A stretch of DNA of 27,724 bases from Planctomycetota bacterium. Its GTDB lineage: Bacteria > Planctomycetota > UBA1135 > UBA2386. Location: positions 1-27,724 of the forward strand of contig JACKIB010000032.1 of assembly GCA_020638695.1 (NCBI GenBank), in the 5' to 3' direction. A program made the position numbers and the translations under genes. Shown piece after piece: positions 18,551 through 25,236 of the stretch (positions are counted from its first letter, which is position 1; every line of letters begins with the position of its first letter). The notes beneath the pieces are model-generated. The model was not told where the DNA came from. It saw only the letters and a list, made by a program, of their open reading frames with translations, and searched no databases.

Positions 18551-19146
18551 CGCACCGCTTCCGTGTCGCGCTGGCCCGCCCGGTTCGGGCCATCCGGACC
18601 ATGCACCCCGAAGGAGCCGCGCCGCGGGGTCGCGAGCGCCCCGAGGATGCCCGTTGGCTGGCCGGGGTGCGCGAGCGCATGCAGCGCGAGCTCGCCGAAC
18701 ACAGCGCACTGCTCGCACTGACCGACGCGGTGCACAACGCCGTCGCGAGCATCCCGGCGCAGGTGCAGGACAATGTGCAAGCGGTCGCCGGCATGGCGAC
18801 CGAGCTGGGGTTGACCATTGCGCGAGAGATCGTCGGGCAGGTCGTCGATCAGGGGTTGTTCGACCCCACCGCGGTGGTGCAGCGCTGCCTGCACGAGGCA
18901 GTCGCCGGCGGTGTCGACGGGGATCTGCGGGTCGAGGTGGCGCCGCAGGATCTCGCGCTGATCGTCGAGCGGTTCGCCGCGGATCGAGAGCTCGGCGCGC
19001 GCGCCGGCGGAGCCGAGTTCATCGCCAACCCGGCACTGCCGCGCGGCGCGGTGGTCGTGGCCACCGGCAGCGGGCGGCTGGTCTACGACCCGCTGGAAGT
19101 GCTCGAGCGGATCAGCGACGAGATCCGCAAGGGAACCGGACAGTGA
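18547..19146 (+). CDS. fliH: Flagellar export stator protein FliH
   Basis: Regulator and peripheral stalk of the export ATPase FliI. The 199-aa protein has a basic, Arg-rich N-terminus, a helical middle (VRERMQRELAEHSALLALTD) and the FliH/YscL-like C-terminal domain: LTIAREIVGQVVDQGLFDPTAVV, VEVAPQDLALIVERF and GAVVVATGSGRLVYDPLEVLERI. FliH is poorly conserved in sequence, so the call rests on both domain pattern and position. It starts within fliG (ATGA) and its TGA overlaps the fliI GTG start (GTGA). Confidence 0.88.
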   Translation: MTHRFRVALARPVRAIRTMHPEGAAPRGRERPEDARWLAGVRERMQRELAEHSALLALTDAVHNAVASIPAQVQDNVQAVAGMATELGLTIAREIVGQVVDQGLFDPTAVVQRCLHEAVAGGVDGDLRVEVAPQDLALIVERFAADRELGARAGGAEFIANPALPRGAVVVATGSGRLVYDPLEVLERISDEIRKGTGQ

Positions 19147-20462
19147 GTCCGGGGCCGCAGTTCGGCGACGTCTTGCAACGGGCGTTGGCCCACAACCGGC
19201 CGGTGGCGCGTGGCCGTGTGGCCGCGCTGTCCGGTGTGTTGGTCGAAGCGGTGGGCATGCGCTGCGCGTCCGGCGATCGGTGCACCATCCACACCCAGCG
19301 CGGCGAGGTGGGAGCCGAAGTGGTGGGGTTCCGCGACGGCGTCACACTGCTGATGCCGACCGACAACCTGCCCGGTGTCGCCCCGTTCGATCCGGTGGTC
19401 GGTCACGCCGAGCCGTTCGTGGTACCGACCGGCGACCAGCTGCTCGGCCGCGTGGTCGACGCGTTCGGTGCGCCGCTCGACGGTGGGCCGCCGATCCGCG
19501 GGATCGACCGCCCGGTAGTCGCGGCAGCGCCTCACGCACTATCCCGTGCACCCGTCGTCGAGCCGCTGCAGACCGGCGTGTCGGCGATCGATGGGCTGAT
19601 TACGATCGGCCGTGGCCAGCGGCTCGGCGTGTTCGCCGGCTCGGGAGTCGGCAAGAGCACGCTGCTCGGCATGATCGCGCGCAGCGGCATGGGTGACGTC
19701 AACGTGATCGCGTTGATCGGCGAGCGCGGCCGTGAGGTCCGCGACTTCATCGACCAGGTTCTCGGACCCGAGGGCATGCAGCGCAGCGTGGTGGTGGTTG
19801 CCACCAGCGACAGCGCGCCGATGGCGCGCTTCAAGGGCCCGTTCACCGCCGTGACCATCGCCGAGGCGTTCCGCGATCAGGGGCGCAACGTGATGTTCAT
19901 GATGGACTCGGTGACTCGGTTCGCCGGCGCCTCGCGCGAGATCGGACTGGCCGCCGGTGAGCCACCCACGCTGCGCGGCTACCCGCCGTCGTTGTTTGCC
20001 CACCTACCGCGCTTGGTCGAACGGCTCGGCAACGATGACCGCGGCAGCATCACCGGTGTGTTGACCGTACTGGTCGATGGCGACGACATGAACGAGCCGG
20101 TATCCGATGCGGTGCGCGGCTACCTCGATGGGCACCTGGTGCTCAGCCGCGCCATCGCGGCGCGCGGGCACTTTCCGGCGATCGACGTGCTGGCCTCGGT
20201 CAGTCGCCTGATGCCCGAAGTGACCGATGTCGAGCACCGGCGCTGGGCGGTGGGTCTGCGACGTCTGCTGGCACACTACGAAGAGCACCGCGACCTCGTG
20301 CAGGTCGGCGCATACCAGCGCGGCGCCGATCCACTGCTGGACGCCGCGATCGCCAAACTGCCCGCCATCGAGCAGCTGATCTACCCGGGGTCCGAGCTGC
20401 GACCGGTGGCGGACACGTTGGTGCGGATGCGCGACATCGTCGACGGCCCGAACGGCGGCTGA
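19143..20462 (+). CDS. fliI: Flagellum-specific export ATPase FliI
   Basis: F1-beta-like ATPase that energises and orders flagellar protein export. The 439-aa product has the Walker A motif AGSGVGKST (165-173), the catalytic-glutamate segment GERGREVRDFI, Walker B VMFMMDSVTRFA, the TSDSAPMAR loop and the ASREIGLAAGEPPTLRGYPPS segment shared by type III ATPases. All catalytic residues are present and the length is standard. The GTG start at 19143 overlaps the fliH stop. Longer in-frame starts upstream would run back through fliH and are rejected. It is followed by an unusually long gap before fliJ. Confidence 0.97.
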   Translation: MSPGPQFGDVLQRALAHNRPVARGRVAALSGVLVEAVGMRCASGDRCTIHTQRGEVGAEVVGFRDGVTLLMPTDNLPGVAPFDPVVGHAEPFVVPTGDQLLGRVVDAFGAPLDGGPPIRGIDRPVVAAAPHALSRAPVVEPLQTGVSAIDGLITIGRGQRLGVFAGSGVGKSTLLGMIARSGMGDVNVIALIGERGREVRDFIDQVLGPEGMQRSVVVVATSDSAPMARFKGPFTAVTIAEAFRDQGRNVMFMMDSVTRFAGASREIGLAAGEPPTLRGYPPSLFAHLPRLVERLGNDDRGSITGVLTVLVDGDDMNEPVSDAVRGYLDGHLVLSRAIAARGHFPAIDVLASVSRLMPEVTDVEHRRWAVGLRRLLAHYEEHRDLVQVGAYQRGADPLLDAAIAKLPAIEQLIYPGSELRPVADTLVRMRDIVDGPNGG

Positions 20463-20617
20463 GCCGGCGGTGTCGCGGAATGCCGCAGTTGCCGCGGCCC
20501 GACGCGTCGATGCGATGGGAACGCGTGATCCGCCAGCGATTCGGCGTGCGGAGCGGCTTCTCCGGTGTTTGGCAACACGGCTCCACCGCGCCCCATGCCA
20601 TGGCCGATAGCAAGCGC

Positions 20618-21046
20618 ATGAAGCGGTTCCGATTCGGGCTGGAGAGGGTCCTCGGTCTGCGGGTCGGACTGGAGCGTGCGGCCCGGTCGGCGTTGGCACA
20701 GGCGCTGACCCGCCAAGAGCAGGCCGAGGCCCGGCGCGTGCGGGTCGACGCCGACTTGATGGCGTGCCGTGGCGACCGCGCCGAGGCGATCGAAGGACTG
20801 GCACGTGCGGTCGAACTCGGCCTGGTGGCGGTGCGAAGTCGCGTCGAGGCCGAGCTCGGTGCGGCACGCGCGTCGGTTGCGCAGGCGCGCGATCGCTTCC
20901 GGCGGCGCCGGACCGACGTCGAAGTGCTGCGCAAGCTGCGCCGCAAGGAGTTCGATGCATGGCGTCGCGAGGCCGAGGCCCGCGAGCAGTCGGAGTTGGA
21001 GGAACTCGGCAGGATGCGTGAGCAGGGAGCGAAGGTGCGGCGATGA
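20618..21046 (+). CDS. fliJ: Flagellar export chaperone FliJ
   Basis: Coiled-coil stalk protein that works with FliI and FlhA in export. It begins MKRFRFGLERVLGLRVGLER, the family N-terminus, followed by a long Arg/Glu/Ala-rich alpha-hairpin ending EFDAWRREAEAREQSELEEL; 142 aa is normal. ATG 20618 is chosen for the family fit; ATG 20600 would prepend six residues, and ATG 20480 would add 46 residues that do not look like FliJ. The 155 bp between the fliI stop and this start is the longest gap in the operon and may hold a leader element. The end overlaps the next gene as ATGA. Confidence 0.87.
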   Translation: MKRFRFGLERVLGLRVGLERAARSALAQALTRQEQAEARRVRVDADLMACRGDRAEAIEGLARAVELGLVAVRSRVEAELGAARASVAQARDRFRRRRTDVEVLRKLRRKEFDAWRREAEAREQSELEELGRMREQGAKVRR

Positions 21047-22176
21047 AGAACATCGTGGTGATGGCGATCACCGGAATCGGGTTGTTCTGCGCCACCTTGG
21101 TGGGGCTGTTGGCGGTGCAGGGGCGGCTCAACTACGAGGGCACGAAGGCGATCCCGCTGGTGAACGCGCTGTTCCCTCCGCCGCCCGAGCCCACGGACAA
21201 GGAAGGCGCGAAAGGGGAGAAGGGCGATGCCCACGGGTCGGCCGATGGCAACGGCAAACAGGATCCCCACGGCAAACAGGATCCCCACGGCAAACAGGAT
21301 CCCCACGGCAAACAGGACGCGCATGCCAAGGGTGGTCACGGCAAGGACGGTGGCCACGATTCGGGCAAGGGCGAACACGGGGCTGGCAAGCACAAGACCC
21401 CCAAGGTCGAGTACGTCGAGGGGCCCTCGATCAAGGAACAGCCGAAGGCGGACGACGGCCACGGTGGTGGCCACGGGGGCGGCCACGGCGGTGACCAGGG
21501 CGATGGCCACGACGGCAAGCAGAACGGGCACGGCGACAAGGTCCTCAAGACGCCGACCAAGCCCGGTGAGAAAACCCCCGAGGAAGAGCGACAGGACCGT
21601 ATGCGGCGCGACTTCGAGCGGCGCAAGGAGTGGTTGCACACCAAGGGTGCGAGCTACAGCGGTCCGGGAGACCTGTTCGAGATGCCGCGACTCCAGGCGC
21701 CGCTATCGGTCGCCGAGGTGAACTCGACGGTCCACCGTGCCCAGCAGATGATGGAGGAGATCAAGCAGGAACGCGCCGCGCTGGCCAAGATGCGCCGCGA
21801 CCTGGAGATCCGCTACCAGGACATCGCCGATCGGCAGAAGAGCGTGTCGAAGCTGATGAACGAGGTCGAGGCCAAGCGGCTGTTGGTCGAGCGCACCATC
21901 GAGGACTTCAACAAGCGGGTCCTGGAGCTTCGGGTCGACGAGGAAGCCGGGCTCAAGGAAGTCGCCCGGACCATCGGGACGTTGAGCCCGCAGGCGGCCA
22001 AGCAGCTGATCCTGAACTACTGGCGCACGCCCGATGGACAGGACAAGGCAGTCAAGATCCTGGCGGTGATGGAGAAGGAGCGAGTCGATCAGATCATCGC
22101 GCAGATGGACACCGAGCAGATGCGGCAGGTGCTCGAGAAGCGGATGACGATCGCGCGCACCGGTCAGCGGAAGTAG
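21043..22176 (+). CDS. MotE-like flagellar stator-associated protein with His/Gly-rich linker
   Basis: A 377-aa protein with an N-terminal membrane segment (about 4-26), a proline run (PPPPEP), a low-complexity linker (about 60-165) and a coiled coil (220-300). It ends in a MgtE-N/MotE-like helical domain: LSPQAAKQLILNYW, DKAVKILAVMEKERVDQII and AQMDTEQMRQVLEKR. MotE proteins act as periplasmic chaperones for the stator protein MotB; position between fliJ and fliL fits. The linker has 14 histidines, with the repeat GKQDPH three times plus a variant and a GGGHGGGHGG stretch, suggesting metal binding or pH response. This is inference. The start overlaps fliJ (ATGA). Function by family resemblance and context is fairly good, but the role of the linker is unknown. 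Confidence 0.8.
   Translation: MKNIVVMAITGIGLFCATLVGLLAVQGRLNYEGTKAIPLVNALFPPPPEPTDKEGAKGEKGDAHGSADGNGKQDPHGKQDPHGKQDPHGKQDAHAKGGHGKDGGHDSGKGEHGAGKHKTPKVEYVEGPSIKEQPKADDGHGGGHGGGHGGDQGDGHDGKQNGHGDKVLKTPTKPGEKTPEEERQDRMRRDFERRKEWLHTKGASYSGPGDLFEMPRLQAPLSVAEVNSTVHRAQQMMEEIKQERAALAKMRRDLEIRYQDIADRQKSVSKLMNEVEAKRLLVERTIEDFNKRVLELRVDEEAGLKEVARTIGTLSPQAAKQLILNYWRTPDGQDKAVKILAVMEKERVDQIIAQMDTEQMRQVLEKRMTIARTGQRK
21253..21317 (+). repeat. 18-bp tandem repeat encoding GKQDPH
   Basis: Three identical 18-base units (21253-21270, 21271-21288, 21289-21306), each containing GGATCC, are followed by a partial fourth copy to about 21317. Perfect identity at the DNA level suggests recent expansion by slippage; the unit length keeps the reading frame. 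Confidence 0.95.
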
Positions 22177-22214
22177 CGGGGCCTGGGCCCGGTATCGGGG
22201 AATCGAGGGAGACG

Positions 22215-22751
22215 ATGGCGGACGACAAAGCGAAGGAAGGTGCAGCCGAGGACGCCGGCAAGAAGTCCGGCGGAATCATGAAGCCGCTGATCATGGTGGC
22301 GATCGGCGCGGCGCTGGGTGGCGGTGGGGTGGTCATGATGACCAAGCCCGTCGAGAAGCACGGTGAGCACGAGGCACCGCAGCCGGTGATGAAGGTGGTT
22401 CACCATCCGGACGAGATGAAGTACGTGTTCAACCCGGTGATGGAGCGCGGCAGCACCACGGCGCGGATCGGGTTCAAGTTCGACTACCTGGTCGAGGAGC
22501 AGAACCTGGATCGAGCGTTCCAGTCGGTGAAAGTGCGCTGGGACCTGGCCAAGGACCGCTGCATCGACGTGTTGACGCAGTTCAAGTCCAAGGAACTCAA
22601 GACCGCCGAGGGCAAGAAGCTGCTGCGCCGGCGCCTGGTCGACGAGTTGACGATGGTGTTCTTCCCCGAAGAACTGCAGTCCGACGGCAGCAAGGCGCGG
22701 GTTGCGGTGATCGAGAACATCCTGTGGACGGAGTTCTTCCTGCAGAACTGA
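22215..22751 (+). CDS. fliL: Flagellar basal body-associated protein FliL
   Basis: Single-pass inner-membrane protein that sits around the stator and supports torque. The 178-aa product has a Lys/Ala-rich cytoplasmic N-terminus, a glycine-rich membrane segment at about 20-43, a periplasmic domain (YVFNPVMERGSTTARIGFKFDYL), and the FliL C-terminal signature GKKLLRRRLVDELTMVFF and VAVIENILWTEFFLQN. The ATG at 22215 has GAGG 6 nt upstream. Position between the MotE-like gene and fliM supports the call. Confidence 0.88.
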   Translation: MADDKAKEGAAEDAGKKSGGIMKPLIMVAIGAALGGGGVVMMTKPVEKHGEHEAPQPVMKVVHHPDEMKYVFNPVMERGSTTARIGFKFDYLVEEQNLDRAFQSVKVRWDLAKDRCIDVLTQFKSKELKTAEGKKLLRRRLVDELTMVFFPEELQSDGSKARVAVIENILWTEFFLQN

Positions 22752-22778
22752 GCGTCGACCTCCCGGGAGACCAGCGAC

Positions 22779-23771
22779 ATGAAAGAGCTGCTGAGCAACG
22801 AAGAAATCGAAACCTTGATGGAGATGTTCCGCTCGGACGAGTCGGACCTCCAGGAGGAGACTCAGTTCGCGGGGCTCGGCGGATTCACCAAGAGCGCACG
22901 GGAAGCGGTCGTCAGTCCGGTCGACCTGCTCAAGCCCAACCGCATCTCGCGCGAGCAGATGCAGGACTTCGAGCGCATCTTCGAGAGCGCTGCGAAGGGG
23001 ATCGGTGCGACGATGTGCGATCGCCTGCGCTACGACATGAACTGCGACTGCGTCGCTACCGAGCAGCTCCGATTCAACTCGTGGATGCAGCTGGTCGGCA
23101 ACAACGCGGCGATCTACGTCCTGTCGGCGCCGCCGCTGGAGCAGCCGCTGCTGTTCAGCGTGACTACCAACCTGCTGTACGGCTCGGTCGACCGGATCCT
23201 CGGCGGGCACGGCAAGGTGTCCGAGGTGCCCAGCGATTTCTCGGAGGCCGAGCTGGTGGTCGCGGATGCGTTCCTCGAGCCGGTGTTCGAGCGACTCGGC
23301 GCGTCCCTGGGTGAACTCACGGACTTGCAGCTGTCGGTCGACAGCCGCACCACGAATCCGTCGCTGGCGTACGTGTTCCCGTCGCAGGACGTCGTGGTCG
23401 CGGCGCACTTCCAGACCGGCGGCGAGTTCCTGCTCGGTGACCTGCGGCTCGCCCTGCCCTACACAGCGATCGAGTCGCACCTCGCGCGCCTGGGGACCGG
23501 TCCCGGCAAGTTCAAGCAGCTGCCCGGCTCGATGCGCGACACCCTGCGCCGCACCGTGAGCCCGGTCGAAGTCAGCATGAGCATCGACCTCGGTCGCGCC
23601 GCGCTCAGCCTGCGTGAGTTGCTGGCGCTGCGGGTCGGCGACGTCGTCACCCTGAATCAGCGGCTCGGCGAGCCGCTGGTCGCACCCGTCCAGGGACACC
23701 CCAAGTTCACCGGCCAGATCGGCACCCTCGGGCGCCGCCTGGCCTTCCAGATCGGTTCCGTGTTGGAGTAG
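22779..23771 (+). CDS. fliM: Flagellar motor switch protein FliM
   Basis: C-ring protein that receives phosphorylated CheY. The 330-aa product opens with a CheY-binding-type peptide (LLSNEEIETLMEMF). The CheC-like middle domain includes RISREQMQDFERIFES and VDRILGGHGK, and the C-terminal SpoA domain reads VEVSMSIDLGRAALSLRELLALRVGDVV. Length is normal. The ATG at 22779 has GGAG 9 nt upstream. fliN follows after 6 bp. Confidence 0.96.
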   Translation: MKELLSNEEIETLMEMFRSDESDLQEETQFAGLGGFTKSAREAVVSPVDLLKPNRISREQMQDFERIFESAAKGIGATMCDRLRYDMNCDCVATEQLRFNSWMQLVGNNAAIYVLSAPPLEQPLLFSVTTNLLYGSVDRILGGHGKVSEVPSDFSEAELVVADAFLEPVFERLGASLGELTDLQLSVDSRTTNPSLAYVFPSQDVVVAAHFQTGGEFLLGDLRLALPYTAIESHLARLGTGPGKFKQLPGSMRDTLRRTVSPVEVSMSIDLGRAALSLRELLALRVGDVVTLNQRLGEPLVAPVQGHPKFTGQIGTLGRRLAFQIGSVLE

Positions 23772-23777
23772 CGCTCG

Positions 23778-24188
23778 ATGACCCAGCCACCCTCTGCTGA
23801 CGATTCCGCGGACCTGGCGGCTGCCGCCGGGGACGTAGCCGCCGCGGCGGCAAACCTCGCGAGTGCCACCGTGCAGCCGGTCGCGTTCGGCCCGCTGACG
23901 GTCGGCGGCGAAGCGGAGGGACGGCACAACCTCGACCTGCTGCTCGACGTCGAGATCCCGGTGGCGGTCGAGGTCGGCCGCACCGAGATGAGCCTCGACG
24001 CGATCCTCGACCTGGTGCCGGGCAGCATCGTCACGCTCGACAAGAAGGCCGAGGAACCGATTGACCTGCGCGTGAACGGCAAGTTGGTGGCGCGTGGCGA
24101 GGTGGTCCTGGTCGACGACGTGTACGGCGTTCGGATCACCCAGATCGTCGATGCATCCGGCCGGATCGAGTCGTTGAAGCGCGGATAG
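23778..24188 (+). CDS. fliN: Flagellar motor switch protein FliN
   Basis: C-ring base protein and docking site for FliH. The 136-aa product has an Ala-rich variable N-terminus (about 1-45), then the SpoA domain: LLLDVEIPVAVEVGRTEMSL, VPGSIVTLDKKAEEPIDLRV, then NGKLVARGEVVLVDD and YGVRITQI. All hallmark segments are intact. It is the last flagellar gene in the window; the ATG at 23778 lies 6 bp after the fliM stop. No clear terminator follows. Confidence 0.96.
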   Translation: MTQPPSADDSADLAAAAGDVAAAAANLASATVQPVAFGPLTVGGEAEGRHNLDLLLDVEIPVAVEVGRTEMSLDAILDLVPGSIVTLDKKAEEPIDLRVNGKLVARGEVVLVDDVYGVRITQIVDASGRIESLKRG

Positions 24189-24205
24189 AGTGTCGTAAAC
24201 ATCCT

Positions 24206-24211
24206 AATAAT
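24206..24211 (+). promoter_or_regulatory. Possible -10 element in an AT-rich leader
   Basis: AATAAT (5 of 6 matches to TATAAT) lies in a short AT-rich stretch (about 24194-24240) that stands out from the GC-rich surroundings, 65 bp before the ArsR-methyltransferase start. No matching -35 hexamer at 16-18 bp was found. Confidence 0.3.
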
Positions 24212-24239
24212 ATGCACTTACGGAACCACCAAAGAATCC

Positions 24240-24263
24240 ATCCGTCTATCGCGATGGAAGGAT
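24240..24263. promoter_or_regulatory. 24-bp imperfect palindrome, probable operator
   Basis: The site is symmetric about 24251/24252. Outer arms ATCC and GGAT, the TC/GA steps and the central ATCGCGAT all match, so 20 of 24 positions are symmetric. A further inverted repeat GTCTATC (24244-24250) and GATAGAC (24261-24267) overlaps it. It ends 13 bp before the ArsR-family ATG at 24277, a usual place for an autoregulatory ArsR operator. Confidence 0.6.
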
Positions 24264-24276
24264 AGACTTCGGGCCA

Positions 24277-25236
24277 ATGCCCGTGGAGACGTTGCAAAGG
24301 GCCTTCAAGACCCTGACCGATCCGACCCGGATGCGGATCCTGTTCCTGCTCGAGCGCGAGGAGCTCGCGGTACAGGAACTGGTGCAGATCCTCGCCACCG
24401 CGCAGTCGACCGTGTCGCGGCACCTCGGCATCCTGCGCGAGTCCGGGCTGCTGCGCGACCGGCGCGAAGGCACGTCGATCTACTACCGCTTCGAGGAGCC
24501 GACCGGGAGCGACTGGAGCGAGACCTGGCGGCTCGCCCGACGCTCCCTGGCGAGCGACCCGACGGCGCAGCGCGACCTCGCCAGCCTCGGAGTGGTGCTG
24601 CGCCAACGGGAAGTCCGCAGCCGTCGCTGGTTCGAGCAGGTGGGTCCCGAGTGGGACGACATCCGGCGGGTGTTCAACGACGAGGTCTACCGGGCGCGGG
24701 CCATCACGCGTCTGGTTCCGCGGCAGCTCCGCGTCGCCGACATCGGTACCGGCACCGGAATCCTGGCCCGCGAGCTGGCGATGGTCGGCGTGAACGTGGT
24801 CGCCATCGACCGCTCCGAGCGCATGCTCGAGGCGGCGCGCGCCAACCTCGACGATCGGCTCGCTGCACGGATCGACTTCCGTCTCGGCAGCGTCGACAGC
24901 CTGCCGGTCGAAGACGGCGAGCTCGATGCCGCCATGGCCCACATGGTGCTCCACTACGTCGCCTCGCCGGGCGAAGCCGTGCAGGAGATGGCGCGCATCG
25001 TGCGCCCCGGCGGGCGAGTCGTGGTGGTCGAGTTCGCCCAGCACGAGCACGAGTGGCTGCAACGCGAGCTCGGTGTGGTGTGGCAGGGCTTTACCAGCGA
25101 CGCGGTGGCGCGCTGGTTCGAAGACGCCGGCCTCGTCGACCTCGACATCGACCTCGATGCAACCGTCCGACCGAGCTCCAACTCGGTCGAGCTACCGCGC
25201 ACATTCATCGCCTCTGCGACGCGATCAGACCCGTGA
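24277..25236 (+). CDS. ArsR-family regulator fused to a SAM-dependent methyltransferase
   Basis: A 319-aa two-domain protein. Residues about 5-90 are an ArsR winged helix: LTDPTRMRILFLLEREELAV, recognition helix STVSRHLGILRESGLL and wing REGTSIYYRF. No metal-binding CxC motif is seen in the DNA-binding helices. Residues about 150-300 are a class I methyltransferase with motif I VADIGTGTGILA, the acidic VVAIDRSERMLEAA, MAHMVLHYVASP and IVRPGGRVVVVEFAQHEHEW. Fusions of this type are often found next to methionine-cycle genes and may sense SAM or S-adenosylhomocysteine. Here the TGA overlaps the metH start (GTGA) and a palindrome precedes the ATG, suggesting autoregulation and control of metH. 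No ribosome site is obvious. Confidence 0.9.
   Translation: MPVETLQRAFKTLTDPTRMRILFLLEREELAVQELVQILATAQSTVSRHLGILRESGLLRDRREGTSIYYRFEEPTGSDWSETWRLARRSLASDPTAQRDLASLGVVLRQREVRSRRWFEQVGPEWDDIRRVFNDEVYRARAITRLVPRQLRVADIGTGTGILARELAMVGVNVVAIDRSERMLEAARANLDDRLAARIDFRLGSVDSLPVEDGELDAAMAHMVLHYVASPGEAVQEMARIVRPGGRVVVVEFAQHEHEWLQRELGVVWQGFTSDAVARWFEDAGLVDLDIDLDATVRPSSNSVELPRTFIASATRSDP

Noticed and set aside
16742..18718. A 658-codon minus-strand frame opposite fliF, fliG and fliH
   Set aside because: It spans three well-identified genes in antisense and has no motif.
21253..21317. Short tandem repeats considered as a CRISPR-like array
   Set aside because: The 18-bp units are contiguous without spacers and are in frame inside a coding sequence.
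22164..23927. A 587-codon minus-strand frame opposite fliL and fliM
   Set aside because: It is the antisense of two flagellar genes with strong family matches.
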